The notes under the pieces are model-generated. The model was given only the letters and a program-made list of their open reading frames with translations, did no database searches and was not told where the DNA came from. From Hydractinia symbiolongicarpus (lineage: Eukaryota > Cnidaria > Hydrozoa > Anthoathecata > Hydractiniidae): a DNA stretch of 64,000 nucleotides. Location of the stretch: assembly GCF_029227915.1 (NCBI RefSeq), contig NC_079888.1, forward strand, positions 12,695,001-12,759,000, read 5' to 3'. Made by a program: the position numbers and the translations under genes. The stretch's first letter is position 1; each line of letters starts with the position of its first letter. Positions 1-9,439 of this stretch are shown here, one piece after another.

Positions 1-770
1 GAAAAAAGTAAAATAAGTGGTTCAAAAAGCATATTTAAAAAGAAAGTCCAAGTGAAGAAGTAGAAAAGTGAAGTGAGAAGTGGAGCTAGATGTAAAGTAA
101 AGTTAGAAGTAGAAAACAAAGGCTAGAGTTTAAAGCGGATTTGAAATCACAAATAGTAAGAACTTTGATATTTTTAGACGTGGAGCAAGCAGACTCGCGT
201 TTCCCAGAAAAAGCCACAGTTTTATATTTTACCGTGTATGTAGCCATATTTGTCTACGTTTTGTTGCATAATTCATGTGCCCCGACGCGTAACTAATGTA
301 TTGTCCTAAAATTCAAAATGCTATATAAAATGCTACATATTTTAGTCAGCCAACAGGGCTGACTAAGAAACGGGAAACTTTGGTTTGTTGAACTGTAATG
401 TTATTAATTTTACATTACTATTGCTTCTCTTTATATGTGTTTTACTAAGCATAAATAGCTAGCTTTAGTTTTAGCTAAGTGTTCCCAGTTTAAGTATATT
501 TAACTGGGTTTAGTTTAAGTATATTTAACTAGCTACTATTAGCTAGCTAATGTTACCTTCCAAGTCCAGCTCCCCATCCCATGGCTAGCTTTAACCTAAT
601 GACTTCTGTTGTTATTCCTCTTTTTTAATTATCTATAGGTAACTATTATAATTTCCAAATCTCTCTTTTTTTATGAGCACGAATTATGATGTAACAAGTT
701 AGCTAGCTACCTACAAAATCTTTCAAAGACTTGAACTTTTTCAGGATAGTAGGAAGTACTTTTAGGAACT
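1..770. other. non-coding, purine-rich start of window
   Basis: No supportable gene. The first ~130 bases are strongly purine-rich with recurring gaag/gtgaag words, which looks like a degenerate simple repeat. The rest is AT-rich with scattered tagctagc words that recur across the window. No reading frame of note on either strand. Confidence 0.6.
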
Positions 771-920
771 GTATATTCGTACGCACTTTAATATGACGTA
801 AAGTGCGTACGTAGAAAAAAGGAAAAAAGAATTCTAACCCTAACCCTAACGCACTTTACGTACGAATATCGGATGAACATATACGTACGCAAATGTGGGC
901 AAAAGTGCGTACGAATATAC
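771..920. mobile_element. 150-bp MITE with inverted termini
   Basis: Inverted ends GTATATTCGTACGCACTT and its complement lie at 771 and 903-920. The flanking triplets are ACT on both sides (768-770 and 921-923), consistent with a 3-bp target duplication. Several internal copies of the GCACTTTACGTACG word make it fold extensively. There is no coding capacity. Superfamily not assigned. Confidence 0.65.
834..850 (+). repeat. telomere-like CCCTAA run inside the MITE
   Basis: Nearly three units of CCCTAA (TTAGGG on the other strand), the animal telomere unit, lie inside the MITE at 771-920. A shorter cctaaccctaac word occurs near 3440. It is too short to be a chromosome end and is best read as internal telomere-like sequence carried by the element. 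Confidence 0.6.
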
Positions 921-948
921 ACTACGGTATTTTTATGCCCATAGAGTA

Positions 949-1286
949 TATACATGAATTCCGTTGTTTACATTTTCAGTGGTAAGCTTTTTCGGCTTTG
1001 GCATTTGCGTGGCAGGAAAAAAGATTGGGGTGCTAGGTGAAGCAAAGTAATTATGAGTTTATTTCTTCAAATGAAGGCATTCCTAATGAATTCAAATAAA
1101 TTAGAAGGCATCAACCTACACTCGATGATAGTTATAACCCCAACGATGTCCCCGTTAGAAGAAATCAACAGTAAAAGACCTGTCTTCACCAAATCCTAGC
1201 ATTTCTTTTCCTGCCACGCAAAAGCCAGAGCCAAGGAGTTTACCGCTAAAAAGTAAACAAATGACGTCACGCTGGAATTTATCTAT
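949..1286. mobile_element. fold-back element, ~340 bp
   Basis: The two halves form a long imperfect inverted repeat. TTTGCGTGGCAGGAAAA at about 1004-1020 pairs with the complement at about 1207-1222, and the match extends outward through gttgtttac to tata..aattcc at both ends. No open reading frame. Consistent with a fold-back or MITE type element; target duplication not resolved. Confidence 0.6.
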
Positions 1287-2116
1287 AATTTTTTTCACAT
1301 TACCTGTGCACTTTACAAGGGGGACCACATGCAATATGACAAGTGGAACGAATTTTATTGAATTTAAAGTATGTGTGTTAAGTTATTTATTATTTTTTTG
1401 TTTCTGATTTTGTAATCTAATGGGCGACGACTGTATGCACTGAAATGACTGATTTTTCTAAATTTTGATGTGTTTCATAACCTTTTTTTGTGGAAGATTG
1501 ATGGGTAATGGCAATATACGACATGCTGAATGAAATTATTTTTGTTGATTTAGATGTGTTTCTCAAAAACCAATCTGTTTTACATTTTGTATAAACTTTT
1601 GTTTACGAACCGTATACAATGTTTCCAAAATAATGATCTTTTTTAATTCAAGTTTATGCTTCGCTTATTGATTTTTTGACATTTAGGTTCAGAATTGTTG
1701 GTAAAAGGCAGTACGGATCATCGTACTAAAAAAGAAAATTTTTGTGTTCCTAACTGATTGATTTTTACATTTTTTGTACATTTTTGTGGGAGAGAATGGT
1801 ATGCAACTGAAATGACTGATTTTTGTAGATTTACATTTAATGTTTTCTAAACTATGGCTTTTTCATATTTTTGTATAAGCTTTTAAGGGAAAGACAATAT
1901 TTAAAATGTGTAAAGAACTTATTTTTGTTGATTTTTGCTAACTCTTGCAGGCCAACCTTTTTGACATTTCAGAATAAAATACTGAGGGTTTTTAACATAA
2001 TCACTTATAAGATGTACATAATTGAGATGAGTTTTTTCCGACATTGTTTATTACCCGTGTTGTGAGTATTTGTGTTGTGAGTGTCGATGTTGTGAGTGTC
2101 GTTGTTGTAACTTTTA
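1287..2116. repeat. AT-rich non-coding with diverged direct repeat and short minisatellite
   Basis: Two diverged direct copies about 370 bp apart begin near 1431 and 1799; both contain ctgaaatgactgattttt and, further on, attatttttgttgattt. At 2058-2110 lies a short minisatellite of about four 14-15 bp units built on gtgttgtgagtgtc. No gene. The BEL integrase stops making sense at the right edge of this block, so the block probably lies beyond a 3' break in the BEL element. Confidence 0.45.
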
Positions 2117-2854
2117 TCAACTGCAGTTTTTATCAAATGCAGTTGATGAATAATCCTCCATTGTCTTAATTGCTGTACAAGAAGTTGTGTTGCAGCAAAA
2201 ATCGACCAACCAAATTTTGATAGTTGCTCTTTTGTGATGATGTGAGTATGCTCTAAACGGTCCACACAGGTAAACTTGAGAAATATAAAAGCATGGTGTA
2301 ATAGTAACATTATACCTTGATATTGGTCCCATTGTTATTTCAACATTTTTCCTTCGAAGATAACGACACCTTTGACAGGATTTTCTAATCCATTTAACAA
2401 TACTTCTTCCTTTGATTATAAATGCTTTCTTAAGCACAAATCTCCATACAGATTCTACAACAGAGTGCTTTACTGTGCTTTTGTACCAGTGAACTTCATT
2501 AATTATGCAATATGCTAACGGGGATCTATCAACCACAACACAAAATGTGCTGGCTGACAGATCTTTTATTGCTTCTGTCATCTTTCCCACGATAGTTATC
2601 TCTTCAGTTGGTAAGATACGGCCAGTATAATACCGGATGCCATCCTTTTTCTTGGTGAATTTCTCGTACTGTTTTCGTGGTAGAAAATGCTGGATTTCGA
2701 GAGCAGCTTTTCTGAAGAAATATTTTTCAGCTTTTCGAATGTCGTCAACAGTAGCAGAGGGGATTGTGGTAATCGGTTGTTTCTTTATTGATTGCAATGA
2801 TGATTGTCTATAACTGACTACTTTTACGCACATTAAATACAAATTTGATAACAA
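2117..2854 (-). pseudogene. BEL/Pao integrase, 3'-truncated
   Basis: A 245-residue frame with an integrase zinc-binding region (His residues near 125-135, then CQRC near 160) followed by the start of the catalytic core (GPFRAY near 197, then IKIWLVDFCC with the first catalytic Asp region). The frame ends after EDYSSTAF in unrelated sequence, so the second Asp and the Glu of the DDE triad are absent. The upstream part of the frame is the RNase H-integrase connector. Decayed and incapable of integration. Confidence 0.75.
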
Positions 2855-2869
2855 TGGCTAGTATACGAA

Positions 2870-3470
2870 TCACGGTTTTAAATGGTATTTGATGGGATCG
2901 ATAATATAATTAGAAAATGCTCTTCTTTTAAAAACTTCATCAGAGATTTTATTCTGCACATAAGATAATCCGTCAAAATCAAAAGGACTTTCTTTTCTTA
3001 TTTCCTCTTGTTGAGAATTGGGAAGAGTAATATTTTTGATACTTTTACATGGGAATTGACTAACTTCATACCTCATCCAGTCCGTTGCACCATCTTGAGT
3101 TTTTGTCAACATCTTTCAGGCTATCACCTCTTCTTGTGCCAAGATCTGCAATCATGTTTTCTGATTGGATATATCTCCAATCTTCTATGTTGGTAAATCT
3201 TTAAATGTCAATGACACGGTTTCTCACCGATTGTTTCAGGGATTGATTATTATTATAAATCCAAAGCAGGACAATTTGCGAATCGGTAAATTTTACGCTG
3301 CTTTTATAATATTTGTAAAATGCTTTTCTTACCACCTCTGATGAATGAGTATTAACTAATGAGGCGTACAACTCCGCTCCTGGTAAGGATAGACCTTCAA
3401 GAACTAATCTTTACTTTGACAAAACTAATTGGCAAGAGTAACCTAACCCTAACATTTCCGCTTAAATCTC
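2870..3470 (-). pseudogene. BEL/Pao RNase H domain
   Basis: In several minus-strand frames broken by stops, RNase H signatures are readable: GAELYA with an acidic residue, then about 50 residues later FTDSQIVL with the D-S pair, followed by a connector ending at 2,870. It lies between the RT and integrase blocks as expected for BEL/Pao. Frame changes occur near 3,112 and 3,430. Confidence 0.6.
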
Positions 3471-3506
3471 ACATAAATTGCAATGCAAATTAAACACTTA
3501 CTTGCA

Positions 3507-4691
3507 TCACCAAATGCAAGTGTTTCCACGTCTAGACTCTAGGGCATCTTCTAGTATGATTGCTCGATCGAATTTCAGGTTCTTCATCTCTGATATCATC
3601 TCAAAGTGTGATATCCATAACTGGCGTAAATTATCTGGTATTGCATCATCCCAGTTAAGCTTTTTGACAACCAAATCATGTAAATCAAGCTTCATTCAAG
3701 CAATGACAGGTGTTAACATGCCTGTGAGATCAAATACCTCTGCGACTTTTGATGCACAATGTCCTCTGGTTAATGTTGATGGTATTGATGTGATTTCAAC
3801 TGTTTTTCTTCCGCTATGTTTTCTCGCAAAGTTAATAACTTTTATGTGGAGTGATATTAAATCGTCTTTTGGATGCCATAGTAAGCCAGCGACAAAAATT
3901 GTGATGCCATCATCTGATAATGAATTGTAAGGATCCGAACCAGAAAACGTGACTCCTTTTAACTTAAAACCTCCTCGATTAAAGACTCGTTTTAATTGAT
4001 CTGCTCTTTCCAATGACTTTTCTTTTGTATGTTCACCAGGCAAACAATCATCTACATAGATATCTCTAAACACGATCTTGATTTCTGGAAATTTATCTTT
4101 GGACAACATGGCTGTTTGCTTTAAGCCAGTTTCAGCTTGATTACCACCAGACCGGACGCCATAGGTCAAAGTTTTGATGATTTTTTGTTAGAGTAGTTTT
4201 GAGTCATCCAAATCCTTCTTTCAAAGATATCTTGAAAGCACCACTCATCTTGATGTAGTTTTACAGAATTATACATTTTCTGAATGTCAGTATGAAATCC
4301 GAATTTATGAATTCGCCATCGGATGAATATTTCTACGAGTTTGTTCATGTTGTTTCTCCCTTTTGCCAAGATATCATTGAGACTAAATCTTGTATCAGTG
4401 GGCTGGGACGCTTCGAATACCATGCGGCAAGGAGTAGTGACCGAGTTGATTTTTGAATTGATCTCGGAAGATTTGTGACATATTCGACGTGGCCTTAAGT
4501 GTGCAGCTTCATCTCTGATTTGATTACGTCATCTTTATCCTTCTGGGTGTTGGCTAATTTTTTCATTTGTTGATTGAATACCTTTAATGCTTTGAATTTG
4601 TTTGGACACAATTTGACGATTGGATTGTGTGTCATTGGCAGTCTTTGATAAGATGTATTTATTGTCATAAGAACAAAGAGTAAGACAATAT
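3507..4691 (-). pseudogene. BEL/Pao reverse transcriptase
   Basis: The minus-strand frame begins after the left edge of the 4,702-15,256 insertion. It shows LPMTHNPIVKL, FEASQPTDTRFSLND and the active-site box FRDIYVDDCL (YVDD) near 4,060, then the thumb/connection region TPVIA and LHDLVVKKLNW. Defects seen: an in-frame TAA at 4,495, a frame change near 4,430, another between 4,166 and 4,190, and an in-frame TGA at about 3,696. The YVDD motif itself is intact. RT is required to copy the retrotransposon RNA into DNA; this copy cannot make it. Confidence 0.8.
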
Positions 4692-4740
4692 CACTGATAG
4701 TTATATTTACTTGTTTCATTTTAAAACCTTTATTTACGGG

Positions 4741-5340
4741 ATGCCTGATAGTTGTTATGCTGTTGGCTGTGCAAACAGGAGAGAGAAGGGTAGTGTTAAA
4801 AGTTTTTACCGCATTCCTGGCGAAAGACATGGTCATCGAAGGAAGCTCTGGTTAACAGCGATTAAAAGAGAGAATTGGTCGGAGAAACAAATAAAATCTG
4901 CTCGTATTTGTGGAGATCATTTTATCACAGGTTTGTAAACTATTCTTCCCAGCAGATTATTATAAATGGTTATTAGCTAGCTCTAAAAGCTTTGGTAAAA
5001 ATTATCTTTTTTAGCTCATCGATCAGATGACCCCAGCAATCCAGATTATGTTCCATCTGTATTTACTCATAAAAAGTGGACCTAAACAGCAAAAAGTTGA
5101 AAGACATAAAAGATTGTTAGAAAGAAGAAAAATCGAATCACAAGAGGTAGGACAGGAAGATGACAAGGAGGTGTTTGAGTCAAGTAGTTCGGAAAACAGC
5201 AACAATGATAAAGGTAAAAAATATGACTCTTACGTATATTATAGAAAAAGAAAATTCAGTGTGTATTTTTATCTATTTTTATACTTTCAGGTGTTCAAGT
5301 TGGATCATCAGAAAGTTTTAATTTCAAACGTTCGCAAAAC
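4741..5340 (+). pseudogene. THAP zinc-finger protein, 5' part
   Basis: Exon 1 (4,741-4,930) encodes an almost complete THAP domain: C-x4-C (CYAVGC), then FYRIP, W in KLWLTAI, and CGDHF (the C-x2-H pair). A GT donor follows at 4,931, and exon 2 starts at 5,015 after TTAG. Exon 2 holds a frame change near 5,078 and then a charged stretch (QKVERHKRLLERRK), ending at a donor at about 5,214. Exon 3 starts at 5,291 and collides tail-to-tail with the YqaJ gene. No DDE catalytic domain remains. THAP domains bind DNA and usually recognise transposon ends. Likely the DNA-binding half of a broken transposase. Confidence 0.7.
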
Positions 5341-6550
5341 ATCATTTTTTTTTCAATTCTGAGTAAAAACACAAAAAATCACAGTATGAATAACCAGTTA
5401 CCAACAACTGATGTTGCATTTGATAATAGTATTGATGATTTTCCTTAATTAAACCATTATTATCTATTGGGCAATTTGAATCGGAAAACCATTTTGCTAG
5501 ACCTTGTTTGTACTTGTAAGGGCACTTAATTTCTAAAATACCAATCCCATGACATTTACAATAACTTATTCCATCTGGGCTAGCCCCCAAACATAAATTA
5601 TTTGGATCAATGTGTAATCCTGTTTCTAATACTTGAAAGTCAATGTGATGTTTGTTCATCAAATTGAAATACGCTCTCCTGGCTGCATTTTCCATTTTAG
5701 TGCCGTATGTAGTGGCGGCCACTTTTACAGGCTTACAATATTGCATGACATCCTGAATAAAAGTTCTAGATGGTGCTTCTAATTTTGTAGAATAAGCCAT
5801 TTTAGATATGGATGCTGTGATTCTCCCACTTCTATGTACATTCCATTTATCTGATAATTTTTGCTTTTTTGTTATTTCACATAGGTTTTCTAGCTGATGC
5901 TCATATGTTGTTTGTATATATTCCTTGTAATATTTAGTGCTTTTATTTATTAGTTCATCATGTGTCAAATTTATTAAACTAGAATCAAAAAGTGATGTAA
6001 GAGGCTCTGGCAAGCTATTTGTTTCTGTCTCGTCATCTGTATCCGTTTCACTTGTATCTCTATTCATTATGCTGTTGTTATTAGTAAAGTCATATGATAA
6101 ACTTTTAAAAATTGCTGCCTTTGGTGCAACTTGAAACAATTTTGTGAATTTTTGTCTTTCATGACCATCATGTAAGGTTGGATCATAGCAGCTGTAACAT
6201 TTGACTATGTTTTCTTGTTTTTTTTCCAAGTTAGGTAAACGATCGTTTTTCTTAGGTCTTTTGAATATGATATTTTTTAATTGAGTTGGTTCAGCTTGGC
6301 ATCTTGATTTCTTCCACGAACACAATGTGCTAGTCCAAGCAATTTTATTGAGTTTCAAATGAACATAACGCTTGTAGTTTAAATAAGAGGGCAGCCACAT
6401 GACTGCAAGCTGAACCAAGTCTAAATAACAAGTTTGTAAAAAGCTAATAAAATATATTGATATAGTTTAAATAATCTATTTTATTTTTCTTACCCTGCCA
6501 TGCGTGTACAGTTGGCAGTGAGAATCCATCATGTTTGTCAAGTGCAACCC

Positions 6551-6854
6551 AGTAGTAGTAGGGAGTGAATATAACCAGTTTGTATTCCTCCTACACTTTT
6601 TAATCACAAAAACCCGCTTTCACCATTTCCACCACCACTTCATCCCAAAAAACAAGTAAAAAACAAAATCATATGACGTCATCAACGCATACGTGAAATC
6701 ATAATAATACAGAATATAAATGCCAATAACCAAACACATAATAATATTAAATGATATAAACAACATATGACGTCATCAACGCATGCGCAATAGTATATAC
6801 TCATACTATACAGAATATGAGTAAGGGAAATTCCTAAATTCAAAAATCTTGACC
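6551..6854 (+). repeat. left terminal inverted repeat of Maverick-like element
   Basis: About 240 bp are nearly identical to the complement of 13,880-14,118. After a ~20-bp indel near 6,780-6,805 the match continues through gagtaagggaaattcc to ttgacc at 6,854. It contains two TGACGTCA palindromes (6,674 and 6,768), each followed by tcaacgcat. Confidence 0.85.
6674..6775. promoter_or_regulatory. paired CRE-type TGACGTCA palindromes in the left terminal repeat
   Basis: TGACGTCA occurs at 6,674-6,681 and 6,768-6,775, both within atatgacgtcatcaacgcat. The right repeat holds the mirrored pair (13,894-13,901 and 13,988-13,995). TGACGTCA is the consensus binding site for CREB/ATF-type bZIP factors. 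Its duplication in both ends suggests a promoter or transposition-protein site; that role is inference. Confidence 0.4.
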
Positions 6855-7275
6855 GCACCAAAAATTTTACTGATGTATCCTAGCGTATAGTAGTAAGATG
6901 TCTGTTAATGATCAACGCATATCAAGGGAAATTTCCCAATTATTCAAATATATTGACCAAGACCATGCCTAAGTATATATACAAAACCCATCAGAATGGC
7001 TGATAAATTTTCAAATGATGTGTTTGACAAAGCGAGGACGAGAGTGGCTACTGCACTCCGGGCATTGTCTGAGTATGTGCAGGAACCATCGGAGCAAACC
7101 CTATACACATGCTACAGGTGTGGTGGCCAAAGTATTTCATCAGTGGTTAAGCAGGTCAGGTCATGCGATGAGTGAACTTCGGTATTTATAACACGTATGT
7201 GAAATGCGGGAATACATGGGGGATGGATAGAATTTAAATAATGGTAATTCCCCATTATTCAAATGTCCTTCGAGT
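6829..7275 (+). promoter_or_regulatory. repeated upstream motif GGGAAATT(T)CC..AATTATTCAAAT..TTGACC
   Basis: Three diverged copies precede or lie among the first rightward genes: about 6,829-6,854 (gggaaattcctaaattcaaa..cttgacc), 6,928-6,960 (gggaaatttcccaattattc..tattgacc) and 7,242-7,275 (ggtaattccccattattcaa). A fourth lies in the right terminal repeat near 13,835-13,865. Copies two and three sit about 40-60 bp upstream of starts at 6,996 and 7,305. This looks like a shared promoter module; no biochemical role is known to me. Confidence 0.4.
6996..7175 (+). CDS. 59-aa protein with C-x2-C knuckle
   Basis: ATG at 6,996 follows repeated motif copy two. The first half is helical and basic/acidic (FDKARTRVATALRALSEYV); the C-terminal part has CYRCGG, a possible half zinc ribbon, and ends SCDE. 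Uninterrupted. First gene inside the left terminus of the Maverick-like element and read rightward like the next five. I do not recognise the family. Confidence 0.45.
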   Translation: MADKFSNDVFDKARTRVATALRALSEYVQEPSEQTLYTCYRCGGQSISSVVKQVRSCDE

Positions 7276-7304
7276 CAAGTACTTGAATATATCCAAAATA
7301 AATA

Positions 7305-7553
7305 ATGGATCATTATCAGGAACTCTGTAATAGGAACGTGAATTTCAACCCATGGATGCTCCAGTATGTACCAGACTATTTTAAGACTCGTGATATGTGC
7401 AAATCAGCGGTTGAAAGAGATCCAATGGTATTCTTGTATGTTCCCTATTCTTTTAAGACCTTGGATATGTGTATAGGGGTAGTCCAGCGCAATCTAGGTC
7501 TGTTTGATTACGTACCGGATAGGTATAGGCACGCAGTGACGCAAATATTATGA
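7305..7553 (+). CDS. DUF4116-like repeat protein, 82 aa
   Basis: Three ~25-residue repeats of the form L-x-YVP-x2-[FY]-KT-x-[DM]-C are visible (residues ~19-37, ~43-61, ~68-80), e.g. YVPDYFKTRDMC and YVPYSFKTLDMC. This is the pattern of DUF4116 repeats known from giant viruses and related elements, whose function is unknown. ATG at 7,305 is preceded by AAATAAAT, the start-proximal motif shared by this element. It ends nine bases before the next gene's start. Confidence 0.6.
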   Translation: MDHYQELCNRNVNFNPWMLQYVPDYFKTRDMCKSAVERDPMVFLYVPYSFKTLDMCIGVVQRNLGLFDYVPDRYRHAVTQIL

Positions 7554-7561
7554 AATAAAGT

Positions 7562-7723
7562 ATGACAGTTGAGCAATGCTACGAATGCGAGATTACTCTG
7601 GATGACTACGATAAATGTAAGTGTGGGAGGAGGTTAATCATAAAGGGAAGAATGCTATGCTGGCATTATTACACAATGTATATAATATATAATGGAGGGG
7701 CATGTCCATGTCAAAATCCTTAA
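7562..7723 (+). CDS. 53-aa cysteine-rich protein
   Basis: Cysteines are arranged C-x2-C (CYEC), C-x-C (CKC), CWH and C-x-C (CPC) over 50 residues, a pattern fit for binding two metal ions. The start follows GAAATAAAGT. It lies 9 bp after the DUF4116-like gene, suggesting one transcription unit. Family not recognised; a small zinc-binding regulator is possible. Confidence 0.45.
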   Translation: MTVEQCYECEITLDDYDKCKCGRRLIIKGRMLCWHYYTMYIIYNGGACPCQNP

Positions 7724-7747
7724 GCCTTGGATATTATAATAAAAGAT

Positions 7748-7921
7748 ATGTTCAAATTCTACGGCTATAATATTGAAGCAAGGGATTTTTATAGCAACCT
7801 AACTGCAATAAACATCGAGGATGTAAAGATCGAAAACATTGTGCTTAGTGATGCAATCCCCACCAATAGATTTAAATGTGAACGATTCGTAATAGGCTGT
7901 AAGAATGACAATAAGATATAG
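7748..7921 (+). CDS. 57-aa hypothetical protein
   Basis: The first ATG in the frame is at 7,748 (MFKFYGYNIEARDFYSN). A TTG at 7,727 would add seven residues but is an unlikely start in an animal. The tail FKCERFVIGCKN has two cysteines. It is uninterrupted and spaced 24 bp after the previous gene. No recognisable domain. Confidence 0.35.
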   Translation: MFKFYGYNIEARDFYSNLTAINIEDVKIENIVLSDAIPTNRFKCERFVIGCKNDNKI

Positions 7922-8000
7922 ATAAGCTCTGCTAATCAGAACACCGGGGGGTCTATACAGCACCGGTGCCTCTCGCTACGATGAGAGTTCATCTCTTACT

Positions 8001-8366
8001 ATGTCATCTAACTTGCACCAAGCACCTGAATGGCTGGAGAAATATCAGAGCATCTTGGCCAGGATAGAGAAACTGTACGGCAATGACTTCACTGCTCCAC
8101 CAGTTAAAAATGGTCGCTATGTTAGTACCAAAATCGAGGAATGGGATGGGGAGGTGACGACCGATTTTCATGATGCTCCAGTACCGTTGAAGCAAGCTTG
8201 CGAATGTACTATAATTATAAAAAAATCCAGCATTTATAAGCAGGTATCAAAGCACTACTTGCAGGTTATGCTCGAGGAATGTAAGTATAAACCTGTGGAA
8301 AATTTAAGAACTAGGCATCTTATTGATTCAGATGACGACGATGAGGAACCATTCGTTGTAGTATAG
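8001..8366 (+). CDS. 121-aa hypothetical protein with acidic tail
   Basis: Intact frame starting MSSNLHQAPEWLEKY and ending in an acidic tail (DSDDDDEEP) that could mimic nucleic acid or mediate protein contact. The middle is mixed alpha/beta with CECTIIIKK. It sits in the rightward gene run. A composition less AT-rich than the flanking chromosome argues it is a true gene of the element. Family not recognised. Confidence 0.5.
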   Translation: MSSNLHQAPEWLEKYQSILARIEKLYGNDFTAPPVKNGRYVSTKIEEWDGEVTTDFHDAPVPLKQACECTIIIKKSSIYKQVSKHYLQVMLEECKYKPVENLRTRHLIDSDDDDEEPFVVV

Positions 8367-8412
8367 TAAAACTCGATAGATTTTTGTATACAATGTTGTA
8401 TACAAATAAACA

Positions 8413-8655
8413 ATGAACGATTTAAAAAGAGAAGCGAGAGAGTTGGGTATTCGTGGCTACTCCACTATGAAGAAGGGTGAAATTATAGCCGCGATTCATA
8501 AGGTAAAATATAAAGATATTGGAACACAAACCCTTGGGCCTTATTGCAAGCCATGCTCAGATATCGCGGCCATGAAAATCCTGGATGAATATATCAGAGG
8601 CTTGGAAGCAAAACAAAAGCGAACTATTATATATGACGGTGATTTTTATGGTTGA
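8413..8655 (+). CDS. 80-aa SAP-like / Rho-N-like small protein
   Basis: Residues 1-30 (NDLKREARELGIRGYSTMKK, then GEIIAAI) form the helix-extended-helix pattern L-x3-A-x2-LGI-x-GYS-x2-KKxELI of SAP or Rho-N-terminal-type nucleic-acid-binding domains. A CKPC pair follows near residue 46, then a helical tail. ATG is preceded by ACAAATAAACA, the element's start-proximal motif. It is the last rightward gene before the convergent hairpins. Intact. Confidence 0.55.
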   Translation: MNDLKREARELGIRGYSTMKKGEIIAAIHKVKYKDIGTQTLGPYCKPCSDIAAMKILDEYIRGLEAKQKRTIIYDGDFYG

Positions 8656-8711
8656 CGCCAATACCGGTGAGGTACTTGGCGTTGTATAATGTATTAATAA
8701 TAATACATTAT
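8656..8711. terminator. double hairpin at gene convergence
   Basis: Directly after the stop codon at 8,653-8,655 are two inverted repeats: CGCCAA (8,656-8,661) with TTGGCG (8,676-8,681), and ATAATGTATTA (8,686-8,696) with TAATACATTAT (8,701-8,711). They occupy the short gap between the rightward gene run and the leftward gene ending at 8,799, where transcription from both strands must stop. Transcript-end or RNA-processing role is inference. Confidence 0.4.
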
Positions 8712-8798
8712 GAATATTCTGGTGCTGCCTCTAGGTAGCGCTTGCATACTGCAAGTTTTTTAACAATTCTTCTCTGGCCTCCTGTCTTCCCTGAGCGA

Positions 8799-9361
8799 CT
8801 AATTGCTGCCTTTCTTGTTCATTGATCGTCTCCACGATTTCTTAGTGCGTTGTCGGATCTGTTCCTTCAATAGGAGATATTTTTGTTTTTCTTGCATAAT
8901 AAGGGTAAATTCGTAGTCACTAATCACTCCATTCTGCACAGCTTTCGAAATCAAATCAACGATGGGGTTCAGCTTTGTTTCCGCTAATAATCTTATACTA
9001 TCGTGCTTTTTGCGTTTGTAATTCAGCTTTTTCCCACCTTGTTTTAAGGCAGTCTGCCCCAATCCAACAGCGATCGCTATTCCGCCCATTGCCACTGCTA
9101 GGGGAACTCCGATCCTACTAAGCATACTCTAAATACCAACACCGCTCGTGATCACGCTTATGGCGAGTAATCCATGACCCATATAATGGATCTAGGTACC
9201 ATGCATTCCAAATTTTTTTGACAGCTTTTCACGTTGTTTGACCTCGATTCGTAGAAACTGCTCAATCTCTTCGATTTTTTTTAATCTATAAATATGCCCC
9301 TCATTTTCTTGATCAGGTGCACTCGGTGGTAAGCTCGGGTAAAGCTTTGTAATGTCTGTCA
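8799..9361 (-). pseudogene. membrane-anchored Maverick-type protein with two in-frame TAGs
   Basis: The minus-strand frame opens with ATG at 9,361 (MTDITKLYPSLPPSAPD) preceded by GAATAA. It runs through a coiled-coil-like segment (LKKIEEIEQFL), a hydrophobic region (GHGLLAISVITSGVGI, then RIGVPLAVAMGGIAIAVG) and a helical tail (IVDLISKAVQNG), ending at 8,799. Two TAG codons interrupt one and the same frame, near 9,192 and 9,129. A homologous architecture occurs at 34.9-35.3 kb next to an integrase, which supports an element gene. Either a recent pseudogene or, less likely, a readthrough gene. Confidence 0.55.
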
Positions 9362-9439
9362 TTTATTCTATCAGTAAGTGTATAGTAATTCCAACGAAAG
9401 GGTTCTTATCATCTTGATACTCGTTGATGAGCATAAACT

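Noticed and set aside
2005-2310. 101-residue minus-strand frame overlapping the integrase end
   Set aside because: It is a shifted-frame shadow of the integrase plus translation of the gtgttgtgagt minisatellite.
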